Shown: positions 43,991 to 51,033 of the stretch, in pieces
Position numbering within the stretch: position 1 is the first letter of the stretch
Layout: each line of letters begins with the position of its first letter
Assembly (NCBI GenBank): GCA_003152995.1
Contig: PMBR01000065.1
Coordinates: 14,143-65,864 of the forward strand
DNA from: Chloroflexota bacterium
Lineage (GTDB): Bacteria; Chloroflexota; Limnocylindria; Limnocylindrales; CSP1-4
Reading direction: 5' to 3'
Length of the DNA stretch: 51,722 nucleotides
The notes under the pieces: generated by a model
What the model saw: the letters and a program-made list of their open reading frames with translations, nothing else
The model's database searches: none
Told to the model about the DNA's origin: nothing
Program-made: the position numbers and the translations under genes

Positions 43991-44251
43991 CAGAGTCTCC
44001 TTCGTTGGGCCGGCCCGCTCCGCAAGGCGCGGTCAGAGCTGGCGCCCGCCCCGTTGAGTTTGTGCGGAATCTCGCACAGGCCGCGAGGATGAATACCCTC
44101 CCATGCCGGAGTCGGCGCTCGTGCGGAGGACCGGTCAGCGGGTCGCCGATTGCGTTCGAACCTGCGGAAGCGCATGCTTGTAACCTGTCCGACCCCCGTG
44201 CCGATGCCTCGGGCCCCGAGACTGCGTCAGGCCGGCAGCCGGAAGGAATCA

Positions 44252-44470
44252 ATGCATCCCCTGATGTTGTTTCTGTGTGCGCTGGCCGGGGCGGTGCTGA
44301 TTCAGGCTTCCATGCGGATGCTCACGGTGCGGGCAGAGCAGCCCGTCGCGTCGACACCCGCGGCGAGCGTGCGACGGCCGGTCCCGGGTCAAGCGATAGG
44401 GGACTGGGAGAATGGGTGTGGCTCGCTTGCGGCCCGCTCTCGGCACCATTCCAAAGGAGCGACGCGATGA
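44252..44470 (+). CDS. Small single-helix membrane protein
   Basis: A 72-residue protein with one N-terminal hydrophobic helix (residues 3-17, 'PLMLFLCALAGAVLIQ') and a polar tail. It could be a secreted or membrane-anchored peptide. AAGGA lies upstream of the ATG, and its stop overlaps the start of the next gene as ATGA, the main reason to accept it as real. TAACCT near 44180 is a possible -10. Function unknown. Confidence 0.5.
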   Translation: MHPLMLFLCALAGAVLIQASMRMLTVRAEQPVASTPAASVRRPVPGQAIGDWENGCGSLAARSRHHSKGATR

Positions 44471-44886
44471 CGACCCCACGAACCACCGGCGTCTGGATTT
44501 CCTCCGAATCGGCGACTGTCTTGCGTTGGGGCCCCGAGGGGGTCACTGTCCGCGAACAGATCGACTCTCTGGTTCCCAGCCGCCACCGCTCCACCGGGCG
44601 TCCGCCGACGGAAGACCACCCGGCCGGCGAAGGTCACCGCGACGAGCACATGCGTGCCTTCTTCGCCCGGGTCAGGGCCGCCGTCCACCTTGACGACGAC
44701 CTTCTCCTCTTGGGCGACGGCGAAGTCGTGGATCATTTCGCGCGCCAGATTCAGGAAGACGACCACGGCCACACGACGGGCCGGCGCGTCGAGGTCGAGA
44801 AGAGCGGCCCGATGACCGAACCCCAGTTACTTGCCAGAATACGAACATTCGCTGGCCTGCCGGCCAGACGCACCCTGCCGAGTTGA
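44467..44886 (+). CDS. Unknown protein, host-attachment/eRF1-like pattern
   Basis: A 139-residue soluble protein. It begins 'TGVWISSESATVLRWGPEG' with later 'RAAVHLDDDLLLLGDGEVVDHF' and 'SGPMTEPQLLARIRTFAG'. This order (strand with W-I-x-x-x-x-A, basic His-rich middle, 'L-L-L-G-x-G' strand, 'T-x-x-x-L-x-A-R-I-R' helix) resembles small 'host attachment'/BaeRF-type proteins of the eRF1-domain fold, which are poorly understood. AAAGGAG lies seven bases before the ATG. It sits between two other small genes in a probable operon. Confidence 0.55.
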   Translation: MTTPRTTGVWISSESATVLRWGPEGVTVREQIDSLVPSRHRSTGRPPTEDHPAGEGHRDEHMRAFFARVRAAVHLDDDLLLLGDGEVVDHFARQIQEDDHGHTTGRRVEVEKSGPMTEPQLLARIRTFAGLPARRTLPS

Positions 44887-44902
44887 CAAGGAAAGACCAG
44901 CG

Positions 44903-45136
44903 ATGACTCTCACCGCGAGCCAGTCCACGAATCTCCGCCGCAGCGATGCCGACCTTCTGAACGACGATCTTCTCAATGACGAGTTTCATGCTCTCCTGCG
45001 AGATGCCGCCGAGAAGCGGGAAGGGCGAGCACTCGTCCAGTCGGCGGAGGACACCGCCGCGGCCCGGCAGGAGTCGGCCGAACTCCTGGCCCTCGCCCGT
45101 GGCCGACGGATCGGGCGGCCGCCAGCCGAGCGTTGA
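44903..45136 (+). CDS. Small hypothetical protein, third gene of the cassette
   Basis: A 77-residue, highly charged, probably helical protein with an internal 'LLNDDLLND' repeat and a basic C-terminus 'ARGRRIGRPPAER'. AAGGAAAG lies 9-16 bases before the ATG. The gap to the previous gene is only 16 bases. No family is recognised; it could be a nucleic-acid-binding or adaptor peptide. Confidence 0.5.
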   Translation: MTLTASQSTNLRRSDADLLNDDLLNDEFHALLRDAAEKREGRALVQSAEDTAAARQESAELLALARGRRIGRPPAER

Positions 45137-45338
45137 GTCGCCACTCCGGCGGCATCGCGTTGCGGGGTGGCGCCGTGGCCGCCGTCCCGGCCGCTGATCA
45201 GCCGGCGAGTGCAGTGGGCTGCTGACGGGCGCAGCACCCATGCCGAGCGATGACATGCACGGAACGGCACGGGCCGGTCTGATCGGCAGGCCTCCTCCTC
45301 CGTCGTGCCCTTCGTGATAACCTACCGCCAACCTTTCC

Positions 45339-45410
45339 AGCCGGCCGTGAGACCGGCTCCCGGTCCTGTGAGTCCGGCGTACCGGTCCAGAGAGACCGGG
45401 AAGGAGGTCC
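45339..45410 (+). promoter_or_regulatory. PyrR-type leader RNA of carA
   Basis: After a short hairpin AGCCGG/CCGGCT (45339-45344 with 45353-45358) comes the sequence GGTCCAGAGAGACC with CAGAGA in the loop of a CCGGTC/GACCGG hairpin (45382-45387 with 45394-45399), then GGGAAGGAGG. TCCAGAGAG plus a downstream AAGGA is the known PyrR-binding pattern (Rfam PyrR element). A lower stem CCCGGTC/GACCGGG (45359-45365 with 45394-45400) is an alternative fold. The AAGGA is also the Shine-Dalgarno of the leader ORF. UMP-bound PyrR should therefore lower carA expression. PyrR itself is not in the window. Confidence 0.75.
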
Positions 45411-45521
45411 ATGGTCGCCTGCAATGAGAACCACCGCGCCAGTTCGGCCGGTGGCTTTTTTCCGAGCGCCGCCCGCCACTGCTCCGCGCGTCGCTGCGCC
45501 GCCGGTCGAGCCGGCGCGTGA
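45411..45521 (+). CDS. 36-codon carA leader ORF
   Basis: An ATG three bases after AAGGAGG opens a 36-codon frame (MVACNENHRASSAGGFFPSA and 16 more residues) rich in Ala, Arg and Gly. It passes right through the terminator hairpin (the T-run encodes two Phe) and ends with TGA sharing one base with the carA ATG (TGATG). The position, ribosome-binding site and stop/start overlap suggest it couples translation to carA. The peptide itself is probably not functional. Confidence 0.6.
   Translation: MVACNENHRASSAGGFFPSAARHCSARRCAAGRAGA
45431..45461 (+). terminator. Intrinsic terminator (attenuator) inside the carA leader ORF
   Basis: Stem CCACCG-(bulged C)-GCC pairs with GGC-CGGTGG (45431-45440 with 45446-45454) around a 5-base loop, followed by TTTTTT at 45456-45461. 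It lies between the PyrR element and carA, so it can stop transcription before carA. Confidence 0.8.
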
Positions 45522-46777
45522 TGGAAACTCCACGACCGTTGAAGCAGCCACCGTTCCCGCGGTCCAGCGCCGTCGTCGACCCGCGGGTCGGCGACTACGG
45601 TCCGGCGCTCCTGGCCCTCGAGGATGGGCGGCTGTTCCCCGGCGTCGCCTTCGGCTCGCAGCGCTCAGGCCAGGGCGACCTCGTCGTAAACACCAGCCAG
45701 ACCGGCTACCAGGAGATCGCCACCGATCCCAGCTACGCCGGCCAGCTCGTTGTCATGACCTACCCGCTGATCGGCAACTACGGCCGCGTCCGCTACGACG
45801 ACCAGTCGGAGCGGCCGTGGCTACGCGGCCTGATCGTGGCCAACGCCACCGCCGCCGTGCTCGACGATGCCCGCCAGCTCGCGACGATGCTGCGCGAGGC
45901 CAGCATTCCGGCGATCGCCGGCGTCGACACGCGAGCCCTCGCCCGACACCTCCGATCGAGCGGCTGCCTGCGAGCCATCGTTACCGCGCCGGGACAGACG
46001 GATCCGGAGGAAGCTCGCGCGCTCGCTCGAGCCGTGCCGCGTTGGGAGGACCAGGATTTCGTGGCCGAGGTCTCTCCCGCGGCGGCGCGCGACGAAGGCG
46101 ATCCGTCTGAAGGCGGCCCATTGGTGGTGATCCTGGACTTTGGGCTCAAGACGAACATCGTTCGGAGCCTCCGGCGGCGGGGAGCGCGGATACGGATCCT
46201 TCCTCATACAGCCACTGCCGACCAGGCGCTGGCGCCCGAAGTGGACGGGGTCGTCTTCTCGCCCGGACCCGGCGATCCGGCTCGACTGGACGGACCAGTG
46301 GCGCTGGCTGCCGCCGCTATCGAGGACGGACGGCCGCTTCTCGGCATTTGCCTGGGCCACCAGATCATCGGCCGCGCGGCCGGGGCGAACACGCGGCGCC
46401 TCCCCTTCGGTCACCACGCCGCGAACCATCCGGTCAAGGACCTGGAGACCGGCCTGGTTCAGGTCACCGCCCAGAACCACGAAGTGACCGTCATCGGCGA
46501 GACGCTTCCGCAGGCGAGCGGCTTCGTCGTCAGCCAGATCGACCTCAACGATGGCTCCGTAGAGGGTCTGCGCCACCGCACGCTGCCGATCGAGACAGTG
46601 CAATACCACCCGGAGGGCGGCCCGGGGCCGCTCGACGCACTGGCGGTCTTCGACAGGTTCGTCTCGGCCGCCCGCGCGCGGCACGGCGGCACGGAGCCCG
46701 AAGCTACGATCGGCAAGGTCGAACCCGTCCACCTCGAGGCGGCCGAGCTGGCGAAGCGACTTCGGGGGATGGTCTAG
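45521..46777 (+). CDS. carA: Carbamoyl-phosphate synthase small subunit
   Basis: A 418-residue glutamine amidotransferase subunit. It has 'ALLALEDGRLFPGVAFG', the N-terminal 'GYQEIATDPSYAGQLVVMTYP' and 'IPAIAGVDTRALARHLR' signatures, and a class I GATase domain with 'GICLGHQIIGRA' (nucleophile Cys277) and 'VQYHPEGGPGP' (His/Glu). It supplies ammonia from glutamine to CarB for pyrimidine and arginine synthesis. The ATG is preceded by an extra ~25-residue N-terminal stretch and overlaps the leader stop. carB is not adjacent within the window. Confidence 0.97.
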   Translation: METPRPLKQPPFPRSSAVVDPRVGDYGPALLALEDGRLFPGVAFGSQRSGQGDLVVNTSQTGYQEIATDPSYAGQLVVMTYPLIGNYGRVRYDDQSERPWLRGLIVANATAAVLDDARQLATMLREASIPAIAGVDTRALARHLRSSGCLRAIVTAPGQTDPEEARALARAVPRWEDQDFVAEVSPAAARDEGDPSEGGPLVVILDFGLKTNIVRSLRRRGARIRILPHTATADQALAPEVDGVVFSPGPGDPARLDGPVALAAAAIEDGRPLLGICLGHQIIGRAAGANTRRLPFGHHAANHPVKDLETGLVQVTAQNHEVTVIGETLPQASGFVVSQIDLNDGSVEGLRHRTLPIETVQYHPEGGPGPLDALAVFDRFVSAARARHGGTEPEATIGKVEPVHLEAAELAKRLRGMV

Positions 46778-47125
46778 AGGCCGGCGGCTGTTCCAGGTTC
46801 GCCGGCTACCTGAAGCCCACATCGCCGTCCTGCGCCAGGGCTCCGAACTGGACTGTTCGGTAACCGGGTCGCGGCCGATGGCGACGGCCCGGGTGGGGCC
46901 GATCGGCTCCATCTGTGAATCTGCGGGGCGTTGGACTAGCATGGCCGCGTCATTTGCCGCGGTCCGACGAATCCCGTCCCATTCGGCCCTCCGCGGAGCG
47001 CGGACTCACCCGGCCCGGCTCGAGCGGTGTCCCCATCGCGGCCCGTCGGCGGTCGTGGGCGTACCGGATAGGTAGGAGTGAGGCGATCGACGGCCGCCGG
47101 CACCCGGCGGCCCATGGAGGGTATC
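46778..47125. other. 348-base gap between carA and the Ig-repeat gene
   Basis: I see no gene. A TAGCAT at about 46938 could be a -10 element. GGAGGG at 47116-47121 serves the start of the next gene. Confidence 0.4.
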
Positions 47126-49399
47126 GTGGTTACACTCGGGTTATCCCGGGACCGCAGGCGGGGCCGTCTTTCGCTCCTGCCCGCCGTCGCCGTCGCCTGT
47201 GCAGCTTTCGCCGTCCCGTACCTGGCCGCGGCTCCCAGCGTCCAGGCGGACTCCGCCAGCCAGCTCGAGATCGCCACATTCAGTGACACGGGCGTGCCGA
47301 CCGACGGCGTTCCGTTGCAACTGGCGGTGATCCCGGCCGATGCGAACGGCAATACGGACACTTGCTTCGACGACAAGATCCATTACAGCGATCCGTTCGC
47401 GATCGTCCCGCCCGACTACACGTTCAATCCCATCAACTGGGGCATCTTCTGCACGGGCGACGACACATTCTTCCATGGCTTTCAGATGACGCCGTTACGC
47501 CCGGGCCCCCAAACGCTGACCATAGGCGACCTGAACCACACGTCAATAAAGGGGACGTTCACGATCGACGTGTTGCCGGGTCCCGCGAGCAGCTTCGTCT
47601 TTTCCGCGCTGCGTCCGAGCGCGACGCTCGGCAGTGAGGCCGACTTCAGTCTCACGATCAAGGACCTCTTCGGCTACACCGCCACCAACTACACGGGGAC
47701 GGTCCATTTCACGAGCACGGATCCCGCGGCGACGCTCCCGTCGAGCTACACGTTCAACGCTTCCGACGCGGGTACCCACATCTTCCCCGTCACGTTCAAC
47801 GACACCGGCAGCCGATCGGTCACGGTGACGGACACGGCCAATCCGTCGGTGCATGCGACGGCGACGACGACCGTCTCCGCCGCACCACATTTCGAGATCT
47901 GGACGGGCGGCACCGCAGAGGCGGGGTACATGACTCAGTGGGACATCGACGCGACGAAGGCCGACGGGACGCCGGACACCTCATACACCGGGACTGTCCA
48001 CCTGACCAGCACCGACCCGAAAGCCGACCTCGGCGGGGCAGACATCAAGTTCGCCGGAGGTGGATCGCAGATGGTCGAGCCCACGTTCTTCGCCGCGGGC
48101 ACCCAGACGCTCACTGCGACCGACACGCTCAACCCGGCCATCAGCGGGACCGCGACCATCGAGGTGCTGGGTGGCGACGCGGTCTCTGCCGCGATCTCCG
48201 GGTTGTCTGCAGCGATGATCGCCGGGCCAGTCGCGGTCACGGTGACGGAGAAAGACGCGTATGGCAACAACGCCTCTTCGGGCGCGATCAGCTTCACGAG
48301 TTCCGATCCGAAGGCGATCCTTCCGGTCGGGCTCATCTACTTCCACCCGACCAACTACGGCACGCGCCAGTTCTCGATCACGATGGAGACCGAAGGCTCG
48401 CAAACGGTCACCATCACCGGCGCTTCGGGCGGCTCCCAGTTCCAAGACACGCAGCCAGTTACGGTGCTTCGCGGCCAGACCACCCATTTGTCGGTTAGCA
48501 CCGCCAGCTCCTATGTCGCCGGCGTCGCCCATAGCGTTACGGTGAAGGCCCTCGACGCCTACGGCAACACGGATTCCAGCTACCAGGGGGCAGTTCACTT
48601 CACGAGCACGGACACGAAGGCGGCGCTGCCCGCCGATTACACCTTCCTGGGGTCAGATGCAGGCTCCCACGTCTTCGCCGTCACTCTCAAGACTGCCGGC
48701 ACGCGGTCGGTGACCGCTACAGATACGGTCACAGCCTCGATCAAAGGCAGCCAGAGCGGGATCGTCGTCACGCCGGCCGCGGCAAAGACGCTCGTCGTCG
48801 CGGGCATGACGACGCCACGGACCGCCGGAACTACGGGCAGCATCCGAGTCACGGCTGCTGACCTGTACGGCAACCGCGTTACGGGCTATCGGGGCACGGT
48901 TCGCTTCACGAGCACAGACAAGCGGGCCAGCCTGCCCGCCGACTACGCCTTTGTGGCGGCGGACAACGGTACCCACGTCTTCGTTGCGACCGTGATCCTC
49001 AAGACAGTCGGCACCTGGTCCGTGACCGCGACCGATAAAGTCACGGCCTCGATCAAAGGCACGCAGGCGGGGATTGTCGTGAACGCCGCGGCCCTCTCCA
49101 TGCTGGTCGTTTCGGGCATGACGACGCCACGGACCGCGGGTTCCACCGGCAGCATACGGGTGACCGCGACCGACACGTACGGCAACCGCATTCATGGCTA
49201 CCTTGGCACCGTCCACTTCACTTCGACAGATCCAGCCGCGAGCCTGCCGGCGAACTACACCTTCACGGCCGCGGACGCCGGCACGCACGTCTTCGTGGCA
49301 AACGTGATCCTCAAGACAGCCGGCACCTGGTCTGTGACCGCGACCGATACCGTGACCGTCTCGATCAAGGGTTCGCAGACCGGGATCGTCGTCAACTGA
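47126..49399 (+). CDS. Secreted protein with tandem Ig-like repeats
   Basis: A 757-residue protein. A signal peptide (residues 1-42; basic start, 'LLPAVAVACAAFAVPYLAAA', cleavage near 'VQA-DS') is followed by a variant first domain and at least six Ig-like modules of about 98 residues. Each has a strand like 'GTVHFTSTDPAATLP' and a later 'DAGTHVF' turn and 'SVTVTDT/SVTATDT' strand. The family occurs as cell-surface or exported stalks that bind proteins, sugars or surfaces. The last repeat ends at the stop, with no sortase motif, membrane anchor or SLH domain. I chose GTG 47126 because of the GGAGGG just before it; GTG 47078 and ATG 47114 are alternatives. Confidence 0.88.
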   Translation: MVTLGLSRDRRRGRLSLLPAVAVACAAFAVPYLAAAPSVQADSASQLEIATFSDTGVPTDGVPLQLAVIPADANGNTDTCFDDKIHYSDPFAIVPPDYTFNPINWGIFCTGDDTFFHGFQMTPLRPGPQTLTIGDLNHTSIKGTFTIDVLPGPASSFVFSALRPSATLGSEADFSLTIKDLFGYTATNYTGTVHFTSTDPAATLPSSYTFNASDAGTHIFPVTFNDTGSRSVTVTDTANPSVHATATTTVSAAPHFEIWTGGTAEAGYMTQWDIDATKADGTPDTSYTGTVHLTSTDPKADLGGADIKFAGGGSQMVEPTFFAAGTQTLTATDTLNPAISGTATIEVLGGDAVSAAISGLSAAMIAGPVAVTVTEKDAYGNNASSGAISFTSSDPKAILPVGLIYFHPTNYGTRQFSITMETEGSQTVTITGASGGSQFQDTQPVTVLRGQTTHLSVSTASSYVAGVAHSVTVKALDAYGNTDSSYQGAVHFTSTDTKAALPADYTFLGSDAGSHVFAVTLKTAGTRSVTATDTVTASIKGSQSGIVVTPAAAKTLVVAGMTTPRTAGTTGSIRVTAADLYGNRVTGYRGTVRFTSTDKRASLPADYAFVAADNGTHVFVATVILKTVGTWSVTATDKVTASIKGTQAGIVVNAAALSMLVVSGMTTPRTAGSTGSIRVTATDTYGNRIHGYLGTVHFTSTDPAASLPANYTFTAADAGTHVFVANVILKTAGTWSVTATDTVTVSIKGSQTGIVVN

Positions 49400-49600
49400 G
49401 CGGGTCGGAGGCCGCCGCCGCGTGTCGAAAGCGGTCACGGCCGGCGCCAGATCAGCTGTGCCCACGGTAAGCCTTCGGCAGAATGGACGGCCGGCATCCG
49501 TTGGCAGACGGCGGACGCGCCCTCCCTCCGTCGCCGGCTTCCGCTCGGAGTCGTCGCGCCGGGACAATGGGGATTGCCGTCTCACGGCCGCGGGCCAGCT

Positions 49601-50140
49601 TCATCGACCCGACGGCAGGCCGGCCGCGAGTGAGACCGCTGCACGAAGGTCCGCCATCAACAGGAGCAGGTGGAGTGGATCGGTCGGGGACTGCTCGAAG
49701 CCGGGGTCAATGTGGCGATAGAAGTCGGAGGCTCGCGGCGACTCACAGTGGATCAGCAAGGCTCGGACCCCGACCCGATCAGAAACGGCGACCGCCTGCC
49801 GAAAAGCATCCTGGACGAGCGCAGACCCGAGGCCGTGGCCCTGCTCCGCCAGATCGACTCCCAATCGGGTCAGCAGAATCACCGGCACCGGATACCGGCC
49901 GACGCCCTTGAGCACGCGCGGTGGAGCCGCTTCGTGGCTGACAGCCCCGGCGGCCAGCGCGTAGTAACCCACAACCGCAGGTTCGTTTCGCCGGCAGACC
50001 ACGTAGACCTTGCACGTATCCGATCGATGGGCTTGCAGGGCGTGCCGACGCAACCACGTGGATTGGACCTCCGAGCCGCAATCGAAGGCGTCGGTCTGGT
50101 ACTTTGGCGCGAGCGGCTCGATCTGGCCGTAGCGGCCCAC
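49601..50140 (-). CDS. tacT: TacT-type GNAT acetyltransferase toxin
   Basis: A 179-residue GNAT protein. Its acetyl-CoA motif is 'LGVDLAEQGHGLGSALV' (residues 93-109) and a late 'DFYRHIDPGF' holds Tyr141, the usual proton donor. This family acetylates aminoacyl-tRNAs and blocks translation when not held by its DUF1778 partner. The GTG start shares one base with the antitoxin stop. The length matches TacT homologues. Whether it is active here is not known. Confidence 0.88.
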   Translation of the reverse strand: MGRYGQIEPLAPKYQTDAFDCGSEVQSTWLRRHALQAHRSDTCKVYVVCRRNEPAVVGYYALAAGAVSHEAAPPRVLKGVGRYPVPVILLTRLGVDLAEQGHGLGSALVQDAFRQAVAVSDRVGVRALLIHCESPRASDFYRHIDPGFEQSPTDPLHLLLLMADLRAAVSLAAGLPSGR

Positions 50141-50442
50141 TACTCGTCGAGAACGCTTCGTCGGGCCAGGAATGCGGCCAGCCCCGGCATGGGCCGAGGA
50201 TCGCGATCGAGCATCGTGACGAACGTGTTCCAGCGCTCCGGCGGCAAGACGAAGCTGGTGCGATCTGCGAGCAAGTCGCGAGCAGCGTCGGTTGCGTGAC
50301 TGAGCACAAAGGCGCTCACGCTCATGCCACTGGTGGCCGCAGCCTCGTCCAGGATGCGACGCTCTTCCTGGCTGATCCGGAGTTCCAGGCGGTCGTTCTT
50401 GCGCTTGTTGGTTGGAGCGTGCGAGGCGGTTTCCATGGCCAT
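50140..50442 (-). CDS. tacA: DUF1778-type antitoxin of the GNAT toxin
   Basis: A 100-residue protein. The N-terminal ribbon-helix-helix 'DRLELRISQEERRILDEAA' would bind DNA and the C-terminal half ('LLADRTSFVLPPERWNTFV') neutralises the toxin. It precedes and overlaps tacT by one base. The start is either ATG 50442 or ATG 50436; a TACACT -10 (50446-50451, minus strand) places transcription start beside them, so translation is probably leaderless. Confidence 0.88.
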   Translation of the reverse strand: MAMETASHAPTNKRKNDRLELRISQEERRILDEAAATSGMSVSAFVLSHATDAARDLLADRTSFVLPPERWNTFVTMLDRDPRPMPGLAAFLARRSVLDE

Positions 50443-50447
50443 ATCAG

Positions 50448-50468
50448 TGTACGTGCAATGTCCGTACA
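50448..50468 (-). promoter_or_regulatory. Inverted-repeat operator of the TacAT promoter
   Basis: TGTACG (50448-50453) and CGTACA (50463-50468) form a 6-9-6 inverted repeat lying between a TTGTAT -35 candidate and the TACACT -10. It is a likely autoregulatory binding site for the antitoxin. Confidence 0.55.
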
Positions 50469-50529
50469 TACAAGATGGCGGCGGCGATGGACCCATGCTA
50501 CGAGAGGCCGCTTACGTGCGGCTTACCTC

Positions 50530-50637
50530 GAAGGGCATCGCGATCAGGGGTGTCGTATACGCTTCGACCGGTATCGCGTCTGCTTTCGCTGGACTGCTGC
50601 CGGCGCTGAAGGCGTCGAGATCGTGGATTACCACTAG
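50530..50637 (+). pseudogene. C-terminal remnant of a HigB-type toxin
   Basis: The last 36 codons read 'GCRIRFDRYRVCFRWTAAGA' and 'EGVEIVDYH' before the stop at 50635-50637. This is the conserved C-terminus of HigB/RelE-type toxins ('INDRYRVCFRW ... IVDYH'). The upstream frame is open but has no toxin-like sequence; it runs into the TacAT promoter. So about 60 N-terminal residues are missing, and the toxin is inactive or truncated. Confidence 0.7.
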
Positions 50638-50642
50638 GACGA

Positions 50643-50951
50643 ATGAAGACGACGACGACATTGCCACCCGTGACTCCGGGTGAACTGCTTCTGGAGGAGT
50701 TCCTGCGCCCGATGGGCATCTCGCAGTACCGGCTGGCCAAGGAGATCGGCGTTCCGGCTCAGCGAATTGGCGAGATCGTTGCCGGCAGGCGGTCCGTCAC
50801 CGCAGACACCGACCTTCGGCTGTGCCGGTTCTTCGGTCTGTCCGATGGCTACTGGCTTCGTGCCCAGGTCGCCCACGACACCGAGGTCGCGCAGAGCCGG
50901 TTGGCAGTCGAACTCATGAAGATCCGGCCGTGGACTGGTTCGGCGGCGTGA
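50643..50951 (+). CDS. higA: HigA-family antitoxin
   Basis: A 102-residue XRE helix-turn-helix protein: 'PGELLLEEFLRPMGISQYRL', 'IGVPAQRIGEIVAGRRSVTA' and 'RLCRFFGLSDGYWLRAQVAHD'. This is the HigA/VapI antitoxin family. It follows the toxin tail by five bases, the normal higBA spacing. Because the toxin is broken, it is probably an orphan DNA-binding protein that may still act as a regulator. Confidence 0.93.
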   Translation: MKTTTTLPPVTPGELLLEEFLRPMGISQYRLAKEIGVPAQRIGEIVAGRRSVTADTDLRLCRFFGLSDGYWLRAQVAHDTEVAQSRLAVELMKIRPWTGSAA

Positions 50952-51033
50952 GGGCTCGCATGTGGATCGCCGAGCGCCTCGAGCGCAAGGCGTCGCAGGA
51001 GCCCTTCGATTGAGATCGTCCGAAGGTTCGGTG

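Noticed and set aside
45359-45461. T-box riboswitch upstream of carA
   Set aside because: No T-box consensus (TGGNACC) or specifier stem is present; the CCAGAGAG/AAGGA pattern and the pyrimidine gene fit PyrR better.
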